The notes under the pieces are model-generated. The model did not search any database, was not told where the DNA came from, and saw nothing but the letters and a program-made list of their open reading frames with translations. The position numbers were made by a program, and so were the translations under genes. Below, piece by piece: positions 46,745-55,623 of a DNA stretch of 64,000 nt. Origin of the DNA: Verrucomicrobiota bacterium (GTDB taxonomy: Bacteria > Verrucomicrobiota > Verrucomicrobiia > Limisphaerales > JADJPG01); NCBI GenBank assembly GCA_016713365.1, contig JADJPG010000011.1:1-64000 (forward strand), given 5' to 3'. Positions within the stretch are counted from its first letter, which is position 1. Every line of letters starts with the position of its first letter.

Positions 46745-48121
46745 ATGACTGGCCGAACAAAAAGGTGGCTGTCTTCCGGCGTGGTGCTGGTGTTGATAAT
46801 TTTCCTCTGGCTCGGATTCCGTTCGCGGAACCAGTTCGGCCAGCCGCTCGTTCTTCCTGATGGAAGTTCGATTCGCGTGGTTTCAATGACGTATGGTACG
46901 AATCACGAGTGCGGTTCTGCTTTGGCGCGTTTGGTTCACCGCTTGCCACCGTTCGGACAGAAAGTAGCGAAAGGAGTTTTTGGTTCTGAAGCGATGGCTT
47001 GGGCGGGATACATCGGGAATGAGCGACCGGCATTTGTCGTGTGGGTGGAATACTCGCCGGGGCCGGGCATGTTGTCCATGACGCCAGGCTCAGTGCTGGG
47101 GTGGCTGGAAGATGGAAGTGGGTTTAGTTCTGCCAACGGTAGCGGGTTAGTAAGCCCAGCTCAGCCATTTTCATTCGGTGTATATCAAGCGGTGCCGCGA
47201 CGGGATAAAGAGATCTCAGTTCGACTCATTGGGAATGGCCTTTCCGGACCTACCAACCTGGGTGCCATTCGATTCACAAATCCGTTCTGGGGCGAATTTC
47301 CTCAATGGGAGCCCGAAACTTTGCCGACAACAAAACGCGACGGAGATTTGGAGGTCGGGTTGACGGCTTTTGTGACTGGCCTCGGTTCCTGGCATCGGAT
47401 AGCAAACGCCGCGGACGGGGGGCGGGATCTCGTTTTGGACGCAAAACGGCGGGACGGGCGCAGTTACTCTCTGATAGTTGTCGACGTGAAATCGTTGGTG
47501 AACTCGAATCAACAATGGCGACTGCGAGATGCCATCCTTAGTGATGCGACTGGAAACTGGGTCGACGTTCGCATGAAGTCCTCTCCCGAAGAATCGGACG
47601 GATGGTATTACTTCGATCACAGTCTATGGCCGAGCGAGAATGCGTGGAGAGTTGACTTGGAGCTGTGTCGTATCGGTGGATTTTCTCCCAGCGAGCTTTT
47701 GACCTTTCGTAGTGTGCCTCTGGGTGAGTTCGACGCGGCAAACAACCTCGGATGGAGTTCAAACATCGCTGGAGGGAATGTGACGTTGAAAAGTCTTCTG
47801 CGCAGAATGCCCGTCAGTACCAACGTAAATTCTATCAACGATCTTTCAGTAATTGAGCTGACTGTCGGTCTTCCGACGAACGTCTGGCTAAATCTTCACG
47901 GTGTTCGATTGAACACGGGGCAGACAAATAGGTTCCTTCCTGCAGGCGACGGCACTTGGATGCGTTCCCAACGTCAGACGCGAAACTACCTTCTCAATCC
48001 GGCCTTGGAGGCTGTTTCGGTAGACCTCACCTACACCGTTCAAACGACGCGATGGGTTCACTTCCTTGTGAAGCCGGAGGTGGGACGGAAGACAATCAAA
48101 CTTCCGTCGCCGAGTCCGTGA
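46745..48121 (+). CDS. Unrecognised membrane-anchored exoprotein
   Basis: 458 residues with a single N-terminal helix (LSSGVVLVLIIFLWLGF) and a long non-cytoplasmic part with no motif I can identify. It is rich in Trp, Gly and Asn, includes LVLPDGSSIRVVSMTYGTN, FTNPFWGEFPQWEPE and a lysine-rich end. The sequence is less GC-rich than the flanking genes and uses codons that are uncommon around it, as seen in the RCC1 gene. It follows the VWA locus by 52 bases on the same strand, converging with pilT. It may be a recently acquired or lineage-specific gene. Confidence 0.7.
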   Translation: MTGRTKRWLSSGVVLVLIIFLWLGFRSRNQFGQPLVLPDGSSIRVVSMTYGTNHECGSALARLVHRLPPFGQKVAKGVFGSEAMAWAGYIGNERPAFVVWVEYSPGPGMLSMTPGSVLGWLEDGSGFSSANGSGLVSPAQPFSFGVYQAVPRRDKEISVRLIGNGLSGPTNLGAIRFTNPFWGEFPQWEPETLPTTKRDGDLEVGLTAFVTGLGSWHRIANAADGGRDLVLDAKRRDGRSYSLIVVDVKSLVNSNQQWRLRDAILSDATGNWVDVRMKSSPEESDGWYYFDHSLWPSENAWRVDLELCRIGGFSPSELLTFRSVPLGEFDAANNLGWSSNIAGGNVTLKSLLRRMPVSTNVNSINDLSVIELTVGLPTNVWLNLHGVRLNTGQTNRFLPAGDGTWMRSQRQTRNYLLNPALEAVSVDLTYTVQTTRWVHFLVKPEVGRKTIKLPSPSP

Positions 48122-48138
48122 TATTCGGACGCCGGTGG

Positions 48139-49377
48139 CTACTTCTCTCCGAGCTGTTTGATCAACGCGCTCAATCCGCCTTCGACGGGTTCGATTTCGA
48201 TGGGGCCGCCAGGACGATGAGATGCTGGGATTGGTCCGCCCTCACCCCGGCCTTCTCCCCCAGGAGAAGGGGCGCGACGAGCGGGCTCGGTGTGACCTGA
48301 TTGTCTCGCCGCGCCCGACAATGCGGGCAGGGCAGGGGGCGAGGTGCCTTCAATGGGATCGCTGTCGGCTTGTTCGCTGGCATCGGGGATGTGCCAGTCC
48401 TTCTTTTTCTCCAGCCAGTTCGCGTAGCGTTGCCAGGTCCACATGCCTTGCTCGGCGCCGACTTCCATGATCTGCGCGATCTTGAAGAAGTCGCCGTTGC
48501 GGATGTAGTTCTTCACCGGAATGCTTGGAAGCATGATCTCCAGTTCGGGCACGCGAATCTTCAGGTCGGGCCGGTAGCGCAGGCGCTGGCTGATGACGGC
48601 GACGAGGCAATCCGCGAGTTGCGCTCGCACGGAGTTTTGAATCTCGGACGGAAACGCGGAGACCAGTCGCTGCAATGCTTCCGCGCACGTCGCGGAGTGC
48701 ATCGTGGCGAGGACGAGATGGCCGGTCTCGGAAGCGGTGAGCGTGAGCTGCATGGTCGGCGGATCACGCATCTCGCCGACCATGAGGACGTCGGGATCTT
48801 CGCGGAGTGCGTCGATGAGGGCCTGCTCGAAGCTTGGCGTGTCGCGGCCGACTTCCCGCTGGCGGATGTAAGAAAGTTTCGAGCGGAAGGTGTATTCGAT
48901 CGGGCATTCGATGGTGACGATGTGCCGCGAGTCAGTGAGGTTAATCTCCTGAATCAACGCGGCCATGGTGCAGGATTTCCCGCAGCCAGTCGGGCCGCTG
49001 AGGATGATGAGGCCGTGGGGCGCGGCGACGAGCCGCTTGAGATCGGGCAGGAGATTGAGCTTCTCGATGGTGGCTTGAAACGACGCGAGCAGGCGAATCG
49101 CGAAGCCGATGCCGCGCGAGGTCTGGAGAATGTTGATGCGGCAGCGGACGCCTTGAATGGTGCGCGAGAGATCGTAGGAACGGCGTTCGAGGAAGCGCGG
49201 CCATTCAGCGGCTCCAATGGTTTCGCGGGCGATGTCAGCGAGGGTGCGCGAGGGAACAGGTTCACCGAAAGTCTTGAGCGTTCCTCGCACGCGGAGCGCT
49301 GCGGGCAGGCCGGGCTCCAGATGGAGGTCGCTCGCACCTTGCGCTCGTGCGGTGGCGATGAGGCTTTCGAGTGTCAT
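48139..49377 (-). CDS. pilT: PilT-like type IV pilus retraction ATPase
   Basis: 412 residues. The N-terminal domain (MTLESLIATARAQGASDLHL) and the ATPase core with Walker A GPTGCGKS, Asp box (TIECPIEYTF), Walker B DPDVLMVGEMRD and His box ATMHSATCAEALQRLVS are those of PilT/PilU. The Walker A has Cys in place of the usual Ser. The C-terminus after about residue 345 is unusual: it is low-complexity, rich in Pro, Gly and Arg, and matches a palindromic repeat in the DNA (48229-48350). There are no pilus genes next to it. Prepilin-like genes elsewhere in the window may use the same machinery. Confidence 0.9.
   Translation of the reverse strand: MTLESLIATARAQGASDLHLEPGLPAALRVRGTLKTFGEPVPSRTLADIARETIGAAEWPRFLERRSYDLSRTIQGVRCRINILQTSRGIGFAIRLLASFQATIEKLNLLPDLKRLVAAPHGLIILSGPTGCGKSCTMAALIQEINLTDSRHIVTIECPIEYTFRSKLSYIRQREVGRDTPSFEQALIDALREDPDVLMVGEMRDPPTMQLTLTASETGHLVLATMHSATCAEALQRLVSAFPSEIQNSVRAQLADCLVAVISQRLRYRPDLKIRVPELEIMLPSIPVKNYIRNGDFFKIAQIMEVGAEQGMWTWQRYANWLEKKKDWHIPDASEQADSDPIEGTSPPALPALSGAARQSGHTEPARRAPSPGGEGRGEGGPIPASHRPGGPIEIEPVEGGLSALIKQLGEK
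48229..48350. repeat. REP-like palindromic repeat inside pilT
   Basis: CCTTCTCC (48251-48258) and GGAGAAGG (48263-48270) form a perfect stem, preceded by CCCTCACCCCGG and followed by a second G/C-rich palindrome (GCCCG ... GCGGGC, around 48310-48330). The pattern is that of the widespread CCCTCACCCCGGCCCTCTCCC-type intergenic repeats (given in part), but here it lies within the coding frame and encodes APSPGGEGRGEGG. Confidence 0.7.
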
Positions 49378-49436
49378 GACGCTTTGGTCGGCGAGATTGA
49401 ACTCCGGCGCAAGGCGGAAGTTGCGCCTCTCTGGGG

Positions 49437-49512
49437 AGTAATCAGTGAAACAGTAATCAGTAGGTCAGTGCTCCGATGCTGGTTCACTGAATACTGGCCT
49501 ACGGATTACTAT
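49437..49512. repeat. Inverted repeat of AGTAATCAGT units
   Basis: AGTAATCAGTAGG (49453-49465) pairs with CCTACGGATTACT (49498-49510) with one mismatch, and the flanking CAGT/ACTG units extend it. A partial direct copy (AGTAATCAGTG) lies at 49437. The right arm contains the stop codon of the glycosylase gene. The unit structure resembles the arms of the S23 cassette at 36.0-36.7 kb. Confidence 0.65.
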
Positions 49513-50132
49513 CCCTGCGCTTTCGCCAAGTCCGCCGCGCGCCACATGTACCACGAGGCAATGCTTCGATACGGTCGCCAGCGTTCGCCGTGTTTCAACA
49601 GGACGGAGGCTTTCGGCAGATCACGCTTGCGATAAGTGAGCATGAATCCTTTGCGCACGCCGAAGTCGTCGACGGGGAGGACGTCCATCCGGCCAAGTTT
49701 GAAAATGAGGAGCATCTCGACGGTCCATTGGCCGACGCCGCGGATGGTGGTGAGGCGTTCGATGATCTCGGCATCCTCCAGTTCGTCGAGGGCATCGGGC
49801 GCGGGCACGATGCCTTCGAGCGTCTTGGCGGAGATGTCCTTCACGGCGGCGACTTTCGCGCGGGACAATCCGGCGCCGCGGAGCGTGTCGTCTGGCGTGC
49901 CGAGCAGATCGTCGGGCGCGGGGAAGGGACGGTGCGGATGCAGCGCTTTCACTCGACCGAGAATGGTTTGGGCGGCTTTGCCGGTGAGTTGCTGATGGCA
50001 GACGGCTTCGACCAATGCTTCGAAGGCGGTTTGGGTGCGGTCGGGCTTGAGACGGCATGGGCCGACGGTGTCGATGAGACTGGCGAGGACGGGGTCGGCA
50101 TTCTTGAGATGGGCGAGGGCTTTTTTGCTCAT
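49509..50132 (-). CDS. alkA: DNA-3-methyladenine glycosylase II (HhH-GPD)
   Basis: About 207 residues from the ATG at 50132 (MSKKALAHLKNADPVLASL); a start at 50207 would add an unconserved leader. The HhH-GPD core is plain: EAVCHQQLTGKAAQTILGRV, LSRAKVAAVKDIS, then the hairpin TTIRGVGQWTVEMLLIF and the catalytic Asp in PVDDFGVRKG. It lacks the N-terminal TATA-box-like domain of E. coli AlkA, as in the shorter bacterial and yeast MAG-type enzymes. It removes alkylated purines in base-excision repair. It stands alone between pilT and the PSCyt1 gene. Confidence 0.92.
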   Translation of the reverse strand: MSKKALAHLKNADPVLASLIDTVGPCRLKPDRTQTAFEALVEAVCHQQLTGKAAQTILGRVKALHPHRPFPAPDDLLGTPDDTLRGAGLSRAKVAAVKDISAKTLEGIVPAPDALDELEDAEIIERLTTIRGVGQWTVEMLLIFKLGRMDVLPVDDFGVRKGFMLTYRKRDLPKASVLLKHGERWRPYRSIASWYMWRAADLAKAQG

Positions 50133-50283
50133 TGAAGTCAAGGGAAGGCTGGCGAGGTTGCCGGCGGTGGGCAAGTGCGGAAGCGCGGAGGGGGATTGTA
50201 AATTCATTTGAAGCAAAGTCGCTGGCGGCTAGTCTATTCCAGCAATCCCGGCGGTGCGGCCGCCGGGTTTTACCCTAGCCCCG

Positions 50284-53200
50284 ATGACAATGAGAACGGA
50301 TATGAATTGGACGAGCCGGTTTCTTGGGACCACGTGTGCCGTGGCGATGTCGTTGACGCTGCCGTTTGCAGCGTGCGGAGCCACTAAGGATGCGAAGACC
50401 GGCAACGTGCCAGCGAAGATCGATTTCAACCACGACATCCGGCCGATTCTTTCTGACAACTGCTTCCACTGCCACGGTCCGGACGACAAGGAGCGGAAGG
50501 GCAAGCTGCGTCTGGATGTGCGGGAAGATGCGTTGAAGCCCGCGAAATCCGGCGAGCATGCGATTGTGCCGGGGGACGTCGAGAAGAGTCATTTGCTGGC
50601 CCGCATTCTCACAAAGGACGAGGACGAGATAATGCCGCCGCCGAAGTCGGGCAAGAAACTGACGGCGCAGCAGGTTGATTTGCTGAAGCGATGGATTCAG
50701 GACGGCGCGAAGTATCAGGGACACTGGGCGTTTGCCAAACCAGAGCGCCCGGAACTGCCGCCCGTCAAGAATACGAAGTGGAGCCGGAACGAAATCGATC
50801 GCTTCATTCTGGCTCGACTCGAAAAGGAAGGGCTCAAGCCGACGGCGGAAGCTGACAAGGTGACGTTGATCCGCCGGGTGACGCTCGATTTGACGGGGTT
50901 ACCGCCGACGCCTGCGGAGGTGGACGCGTTCCTCGCGGACAAGAGCAAGGACGCTTACGAGAAGTTGGTGGACCGGTTGTTGAAGTCGCCGCGGTATGGC
51001 GAGCACATGGCGAAGTACTGGCTGGATGCGGCGCGTTACGCAGACTCGCACGGTTATCACATCGATTCGGAGCGCAGCATGTGGAAGTGGCGCGACTGGG
51101 TGGTGGAGGCGTTCAACCAGAACAAGCCTTACGATCAATTCACCATCGAGCAACTCGCCGGCGATTTGTTGCCGGAGGCGACCATCGAGCAGAAGGTGGC
51201 GTCGGGTTATGTCCGGGCGAACATGAGCACGGGCGAGGGCGGGGCGATCGTGGAGGAGTATCAGGCGAAGTATGGCTTCGATCGCACGGAGACCACGGGA
51301 ACGATTTGGCTCGGGCTGACGATGGTCTGCGCGCGCTGTCACACCCACAAGTACGATCCGATCACCCACCACGAGTACTACGGTCTCTATTCGTATTTCA
51401 ACAATCTGAACGAATCGGTTATGGACGGGAACAAGCCTAACCCGGACCCATTCATCAAGCTGCCGTCGGAAGAGCAATCCAGGCGTCAGACGGAACTTAA
51501 GAAGCTGGTTTTTGACGGACAGAAGAAGATCGATGGCCCCGCGCCGGAACTGGATTCCGCGCAGGCGAAGTGGGAAACGAAGTGGCACGATCGGCTGAGC
51601 ACAGGTTGGACGACGTTCGCGGCGGCCAGCGTGACCTCCACCGTCTCGAACGGGCCGACCTTCAAAGTGCTGGACGATCAATCGATTCTCGCTGAGGGCG
51701 GGAATCCCGAATCTGACGTGCAAGAGGTGACAGTGAAACTGGCCGAGTCCGGCAGCTTCGCGGCGCTGCGCCTAGAGGCGTTGCCGCACGATTCACTGCC
51801 GAAAAAATCAAGCGCGCGTTCCGAAGATGGAGTGTTCCGGCTGTCCGAGTTTGAAGCGGAGTTGCAGGCGCCGATGAAGCTCTCGGATCAGGTGAAGAGC
51901 GACAAACCAGCAGAAGCGCCCAAGCCCACAAAGCTGAAGTTCTCGCAGGCCGTGGCGAGCGCGTTCGCGGCGTCGCGCGAAGTGGACAAGGCCATCGATG
52001 GCAAGGCTGACACGGGCTGGGGCACGGAGGCGGCTGCGTCGACGGAGCCGCAGACTGCGTTGTTCGTGTTGTCGGAACCGGCGAAGTTCGAAGCGGGCAC
52101 CGAGCTGAAGGTTCGCCTGCGTTACGAGGCTTCGAAGTCGAAACGAGCCATCGGGCGGATCCGTCTCGCCGCGGCGCAGAATGACAATCTTGCACAGCTG
52201 TTGAACCCGCCGAAAGCCGAGCCGTGGAGCGTGGTGGGGCCTTTCAAAACGGAGGGTCTGCAACACGGCTACACGAATGTGTTCGATCCGGAGAAGACCA
52301 TCGACTTGAAGAAGACTTACGCCGGCGTGCGTGAAGAGATCAAGTGGCGACCGAAGCCGGACTTTGAAGATGGAAAGAACAACCTCCTGGTTCAAGATCT
52401 GCACGGGATTCATGGAGCGTATTACCTCCACCGCACGCTGACGGTTCCGGTCGCGCGCAAGCTGGAGGTCAGCCTGAAGGCGGACGAAGGTTTCAAGTTG
52501 TGGGTGAACGACAAACTGGTGGCGCAGCGTCCGGAGGAAAAGGCGGGTGACGGACTGGTTCGAGTGAGCGTGGATCTGAAGCAGGGCGAGAACAAGTTCC
52601 TGCTGAAGATCGTCACGGTGCAGGGCGCGGCGTACTTTACGTTCAACAAAAATCTGGGCGACTCGGATAGCGTGCCGGCGGACATCGCAGCGGTGCTGGC
52701 TACTTCCAAGAAGTTGAGCGGAGCGCAGGCCACGAAGGTGCGGAATTACTATCGCCGCGAGAACGCGAAGGAATTCCGCGAGCTGTTCGAGAACATGGAC
52801 AAGTGGCGCGAAGAAGAGGCGTCGATTGATCGGGCGATTCCCATGACGCTGGTTGCGAAGGAAATGGAGAAGCCGCGCGACACGTTCATGTTCGTCCGCG
52901 GCGAGTATGACAAGAAGGGTGACAAGGTGGAGGCTGGGCTGCCGGCGATTTTACCGCCGATGCCCGCAGGCGCGCCGAACAACCGTCTCGGTCTCGCGAA
53001 GTGGCTGACGGATCCGTCTCATCCGCTCACGGCTCGGGTGACGGTGAACCGTTTCTGGCAGCAATATTTCGGGATGGGCATCGTGAAGACCTCGGACGAC
53101 TTCGGTGTGCAAGGCGACAATCCGTCGCATCGCGAGCTGCTCGACTGGCTGGCGACGGAGTTCATCCGCACCGGTTGGGATGTGAAGGGATTCCAGAAAC

Positions 53201-53925
53201 TGATCGTCACGTCGGCAACCTATCGTCAGTCATCGAAGTCGACCGCCGAAGCTCGTGCCGCCGATCCGGAGAACCGCCTGCTTGCACGCGGCCCCCGTTT
53301 CCGGGTGGATGGAGAGGTCATTCGCGACACCGCGCTTTTTGTCGGTGGACTGTTGATCGATCAACGTGGTGGTCGCGCGGCCAAGCCGTATGAGCCGCCG
53401 GGCTTGTGGGAGGCGGTCTCTTTCAACAACTCGCAAAAGTATGTTCCGGACAAGGGTGATGGTCAGTATCGCCGCAGCCTTTACACCTATTGGAAGCGGC
53501 AAAGTCCGCCGCCGAACATGCTCCTGTTCGACGCCCCAACGCGGGAATACTGCGTAGTGAGGCGTCCGCGCACAAACACGCCGTTGCAGGCGCTGGCATT
53601 GCTGAACGACCTGCAATTCGTCGAGTCGTCGCGCGCGTTCGCGCAACGCATCCTGCTCGAAGGCGGGCAGGGCACAAACGACCGTCTCGCGTGGGCCTTC
53701 CGCATGGCTACTTCGCGCAAGCCTGCGTCGGACGAGGTGAAGGTTCTCAAGCAAGTGCTGACGCAGCAGTTGGAGGAATATCGAAAGAACACTGATGCCG
53801 CGACAAAGCTGCTCGGGGTGGGAAGTTTCAAGGCGAACGAATCCATCGACCGCGCAGAGCTGGCGGCGTGGACAACCGTGGCCAGCATGGTTTTGAATCT
53901 GGACGAGGCAGTGACCAAGAACTGA
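50284..53925 (+). CDS. PSCyt1-DUF1549-DUF1553 protein
   Basis: About 1,213 residues, intact. A signal peptide (CAVAMSLTLPFAACGA, possibly a lipobox) leads to PSCyt1 with CFHCH at 50461-50475 and IMPPPKSGKKLT. DUF1549 follows (WSRNEIDRFILARLEKEGLK, YWLDAARYADSHGY, CARCHTHKYDP), then an inserted region of about 350 residues with galactose-binding-like features (VVGPFKTEGLQHGYTN, LHRTLTVPVARKLEV, GFKLWVNDKL), and DUF1553 (RVTVNRFWQQYFGMGIVKTS, RRPRTNTPLQALALLND). The start could be any of the ATGs at 50284, 50290 or 50302. It is followed 10 bases later by the DUF1501 gene, the usual partner. Confidence 0.92.
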   Translation: MTMRTDMNWTSRFLGTTCAVAMSLTLPFAACGATKDAKTGNVPAKIDFNHDIRPILSDNCFHCHGPDDKERKGKLRLDVREDALKPAKSGEHAIVPGDVEKSHLLARILTKDEDEIMPPPKSGKKLTAQQVDLLKRWIQDGAKYQGHWAFAKPERPELPPVKNTKWSRNEIDRFILARLEKEGLKPTAEADKVTLIRRVTLDLTGLPPTPAEVDAFLADKSKDAYEKLVDRLLKSPRYGEHMAKYWLDAARYADSHGYHIDSERSMWKWRDWVVEAFNQNKPYDQFTIEQLAGDLLPEATIEQKVASGYVRANMSTGEGGAIVEEYQAKYGFDRTETTGTIWLGLTMVCARCHTHKYDPITHHEYYGLYSYFNNLNESVMDGNKPNPDPFIKLPSEEQSRRQTELKKLVFDGQKKIDGPAPELDSAQAKWETKWHDRLSTGWTTFAAASVTSTVSNGPTFKVLDDQSILAEGGNPESDVQEVTVKLAESGSFAALRLEALPHDSLPKKSSARSEDGVFRLSEFEAELQAPMKLSDQVKSDKPAEAPKPTKLKFSQAVASAFAASREVDKAIDGKADTGWGTEAAASTEPQTALFVLSEPAKFEAGTELKVRLRYEASKSKRAIGRIRLAAAQNDNLAQLLNPPKAEPWSVVGPFKTEGLQHGYTNVFDPEKTIDLKKTYAGVREEIKWRPKPDFEDGKNNLLVQDLHGIHGAYYLHRTLTVPVARKLEVSLKADEGFKLWVNDKLVAQRPEEKAGDGLVRVSVDLKQGENKFLLKIVTVQGAAYFTFNKNLGDSDSVPADIAAVLATSKKLSGAQATKVRNYYRRENAKEFRELFENMDKWREEEASIDRAIPMTLVAKEMEKPRDTFMFVRGEYDKKGDKVEAGLPAILPPMPAGAPNNRLGLAKWLTDPSHPLTARVTVNRFWQQYFGMGIVKTSDDFGVQGDNPSHRELLDWLATEFIRTGWDVKGFQKLIVTSATYRQSSKSTAEARAADPENRLLARGPRFRVDGEVIRDTALFVGGLLIDQRGGRAAKPYEPPGLWEAVSFNNSQKYVPDKGDGQYRRSLYTYWKRQSPPPNMLLFDAPTREYCVVRRPRTNTPLQALALLNDLQFVESSRAFAQRILLEGGQGTNDRLAWAFRMATSRKPASDEVKVLKQVLTQQLEEYRKNTDAATKLLGVGSFKANESIDRAELAAWTTVASMVLNLDEAVTKN

Positions 53926-53934
53926 GGGACAACT

Positions 53935-55389
53935 ATGGATCCAATTCGTGAACAGCAATTGTTGATCAACCGGCGGCATTTCTTCGGCCGAACCGCGGCG
54001 GGCATCGGAGCGGCCGCACTGGGCTCGATCATGAATCCGGGCATGTTCTCCGCTTTGGGTGCGGAGGGTGGCGCGGACGCGATCCTCGGCCAGCCGCATC
54101 ACAAGCCGAAGGCCAAGCGGGTGATTTATCTCTTCATGGCGGGCGGGCCGTCTCAGATGGACTTGCTCGATTACAAGCCGACGCTGGAAAAACTCCACCA
54201 GACGGAGCTGCCGGCTTCGGTGCGCATGGGGCAACGCATCACGGGCATGACCTCGGGCCAGAGCGCGTTTCCCGTGGTGAAATCGATGTTCAACTTCTCT
54301 CAGCACGGAAAGTCCGGCGCGTGGGTGAGCGAGTTGCTGCCGCATATTGGCAGCATCGCGGACGACATCGCGATTCTCAAAACGGTGAACACGGAGGCGA
54401 TCAATCACGATCCGGCGATCACGTTCATTCAAACCGGCTTTCAGCAACCGGGTCGCCCGTGTATGGGCAGCTGGCTCAGCTACGGATTGGGCAATGAGAA
54501 CAAGAACCTGCCGTCGTTCATTGTGATGATCTCGAGCGGCAAGGAGAGCGATCAACCGCTCTACACGCGGTTGTGGGGATCGGGCTTCCTGCCGAGTGAG
54601 TATCAGGGTGTGCAGTTCCGTGGCGGGGATGATCCGGTGCTGTTCCTGTCTAATCCACCGGGCATCGACCATCAAACGCGGCGTCGCATGTTGGATGGCA
54701 TCGCGAAGCTCAACAACAAGCAGCACGCGACGTATCAGGATCCGGAGATTGCTACGCGCATCCAGCAGTACGAGATGGCGTATCGCATGCAGACGTCGGT
54801 CCCAGAGTTGGTGGATGTAGCAGGTGAAACGCAGGCGACGCTCGACATGTATGGTCCGGATGTGAAGAAGCCGGGCAGCTTCGCTTACAACTGTTTGCTC
54901 GCGCGCCGGATGGCGGAGCGCGGGGTTCGTTTCATCCAGCTCTATCATCGCGGCTGGGATCAGCATGGCAATTTGCCGAAGCGCATTCGTGAGCAGTGCA
55001 AGGATACCGATCAGCCGAGTGCGGCGTTGATCAAGGATCTGAAATCACGCGGATTGCTGGATGACACGCTCGTCGTCTGGGGCGGGGAGTTTGGGCGCAC
55101 CGTTTACAGCCAGGGCAAGATCGAGAAGGACAATTACGGTCGCGACCATCACGGCCGCAATTACGCGATCTGGATGGCGGGCGGCGGCGTCAAGCCGGGC
55201 ATCACCTACGGTCAGACGGACGATTTCTGCTACAACGTGGTGGAGAACCCGGCGCACATTCATGATGTCAATGCGACGGTGTTGCACTGCCTCGGGTTGA
55301 ATCACGAGAAGCTGACCTACCGTTTCCAAGGGCGGGATTACCGCCTGACGGACATCCACGGCGAAGTCATCAAGGGCATTCTGGCGTAA
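53935..55389 (+). CDS. DUF1501 protein with Tat signal
   Basis: 484 residues. GAGGG lies eight bases before the ATG. The N-terminus has NRRHFFGRTAAGIGAAALGS, a twin-arginine signal. The rest is the DUF1501 (sulfatase-like fold) domain: YLFMAGGPSQMDLLDYKP, DIAILKTVNTEAINHDPAI, PCMGSWLSYGLG, RFIQLYHRGWDQHGNLP, DTLVVWGGEFGRTVYSQG, GRDHHGRNYAIWMAGGGVKP. The metal-binding residues of alkaline-phosphatase-like folds appear kept (WGGEFGR, GRDHHG). The pairing with DUF1549/1553 is nearly universal in Planctomycetes and Verrucomicrobia; the joint role is not established. Confidence 0.94.
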   Translation: MDPIREQQLLINRRHFFGRTAAGIGAAALGSIMNPGMFSALGAEGGADAILGQPHHKPKAKRVIYLFMAGGPSQMDLLDYKPTLEKLHQTELPASVRMGQRITGMTSGQSAFPVVKSMFNFSQHGKSGAWVSELLPHIGSIADDIAILKTVNTEAINHDPAITFIQTGFQQPGRPCMGSWLSYGLGNENKNLPSFIVMISSGKESDQPLYTRLWGSGFLPSEYQGVQFRGGDDPVLFLSNPPGIDHQTRRRMLDGIAKLNNKQHATYQDPEIATRIQQYEMAYRMQTSVPELVDVAGETQATLDMYGPDVKKPGSFAYNCLLARRMAERGVRFIQLYHRGWDQHGNLPKRIREQCKDTDQPSAALIKDLKSRGLLDDTLVVWGGEFGRTVYSQGKIEKDNYGRDHHGRNYAIWMAGGGVKPGITYGQTDDFCYNVVENPAHIHDVNATVLHCLGLNHEKLTYRFQGRDYRLTDIHGEVIKGILA

Positions 55390-55506
55390 GCGCAGGCCGG
55401 GACGCGAGTGACGCCGGGTGTCCTGAAATCGCGACACTCGGGGCAAGTCGAGCAGCTTACTGTTGATTGAAAATCGGGGAGGGAGTGGCTTTCGCCGGAT
55501 TTGGGC

Positions 55507-55531
55507 GAAGTGAGCGATTTTCAGTCACTTC
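55507..55531. promoter_or_regulatory. Inverted repeat upstream of small gene
   Basis: GAAGTGA (55507-55513) and TCACTTC (55525-55531) form a perfect 7-bp inverted repeat with an 11-base spacer, lying 93 bases before the next start. It could be an operator, an enhancer-binding-protein site given the sigma-54-like promoter below, or a terminator remnant of the DUF1501 transcript. Confidence 0.4.
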
Positions 55532-55592
55532 CGGCCTGTAACTTTCGGGACAGTCCTCCCTGAAATAAACTTCACCCATCAGCCGGCCGGTC

Positions 55593-55607
55593 TGGCACGC
55601 CGGATGC
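55593..55607 (+). promoter_or_regulatory. Sigma-54-like promoter
   Basis: TGGCACGCCGGATGC has the -24 GG and -12 GC dinucleotides ten bases apart and matches the TGGCAC-N5-TTGC consensus except for one T. Transcription would begin about 55618, only a few bases before the ATG at 55624, which also lacks a ribosome binding site; the message would be nearly leaderless. One match of this length can occur by chance. Confidence 0.4.
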
Positions 55608-55623
55608 GAACCGTGCATTTCGT

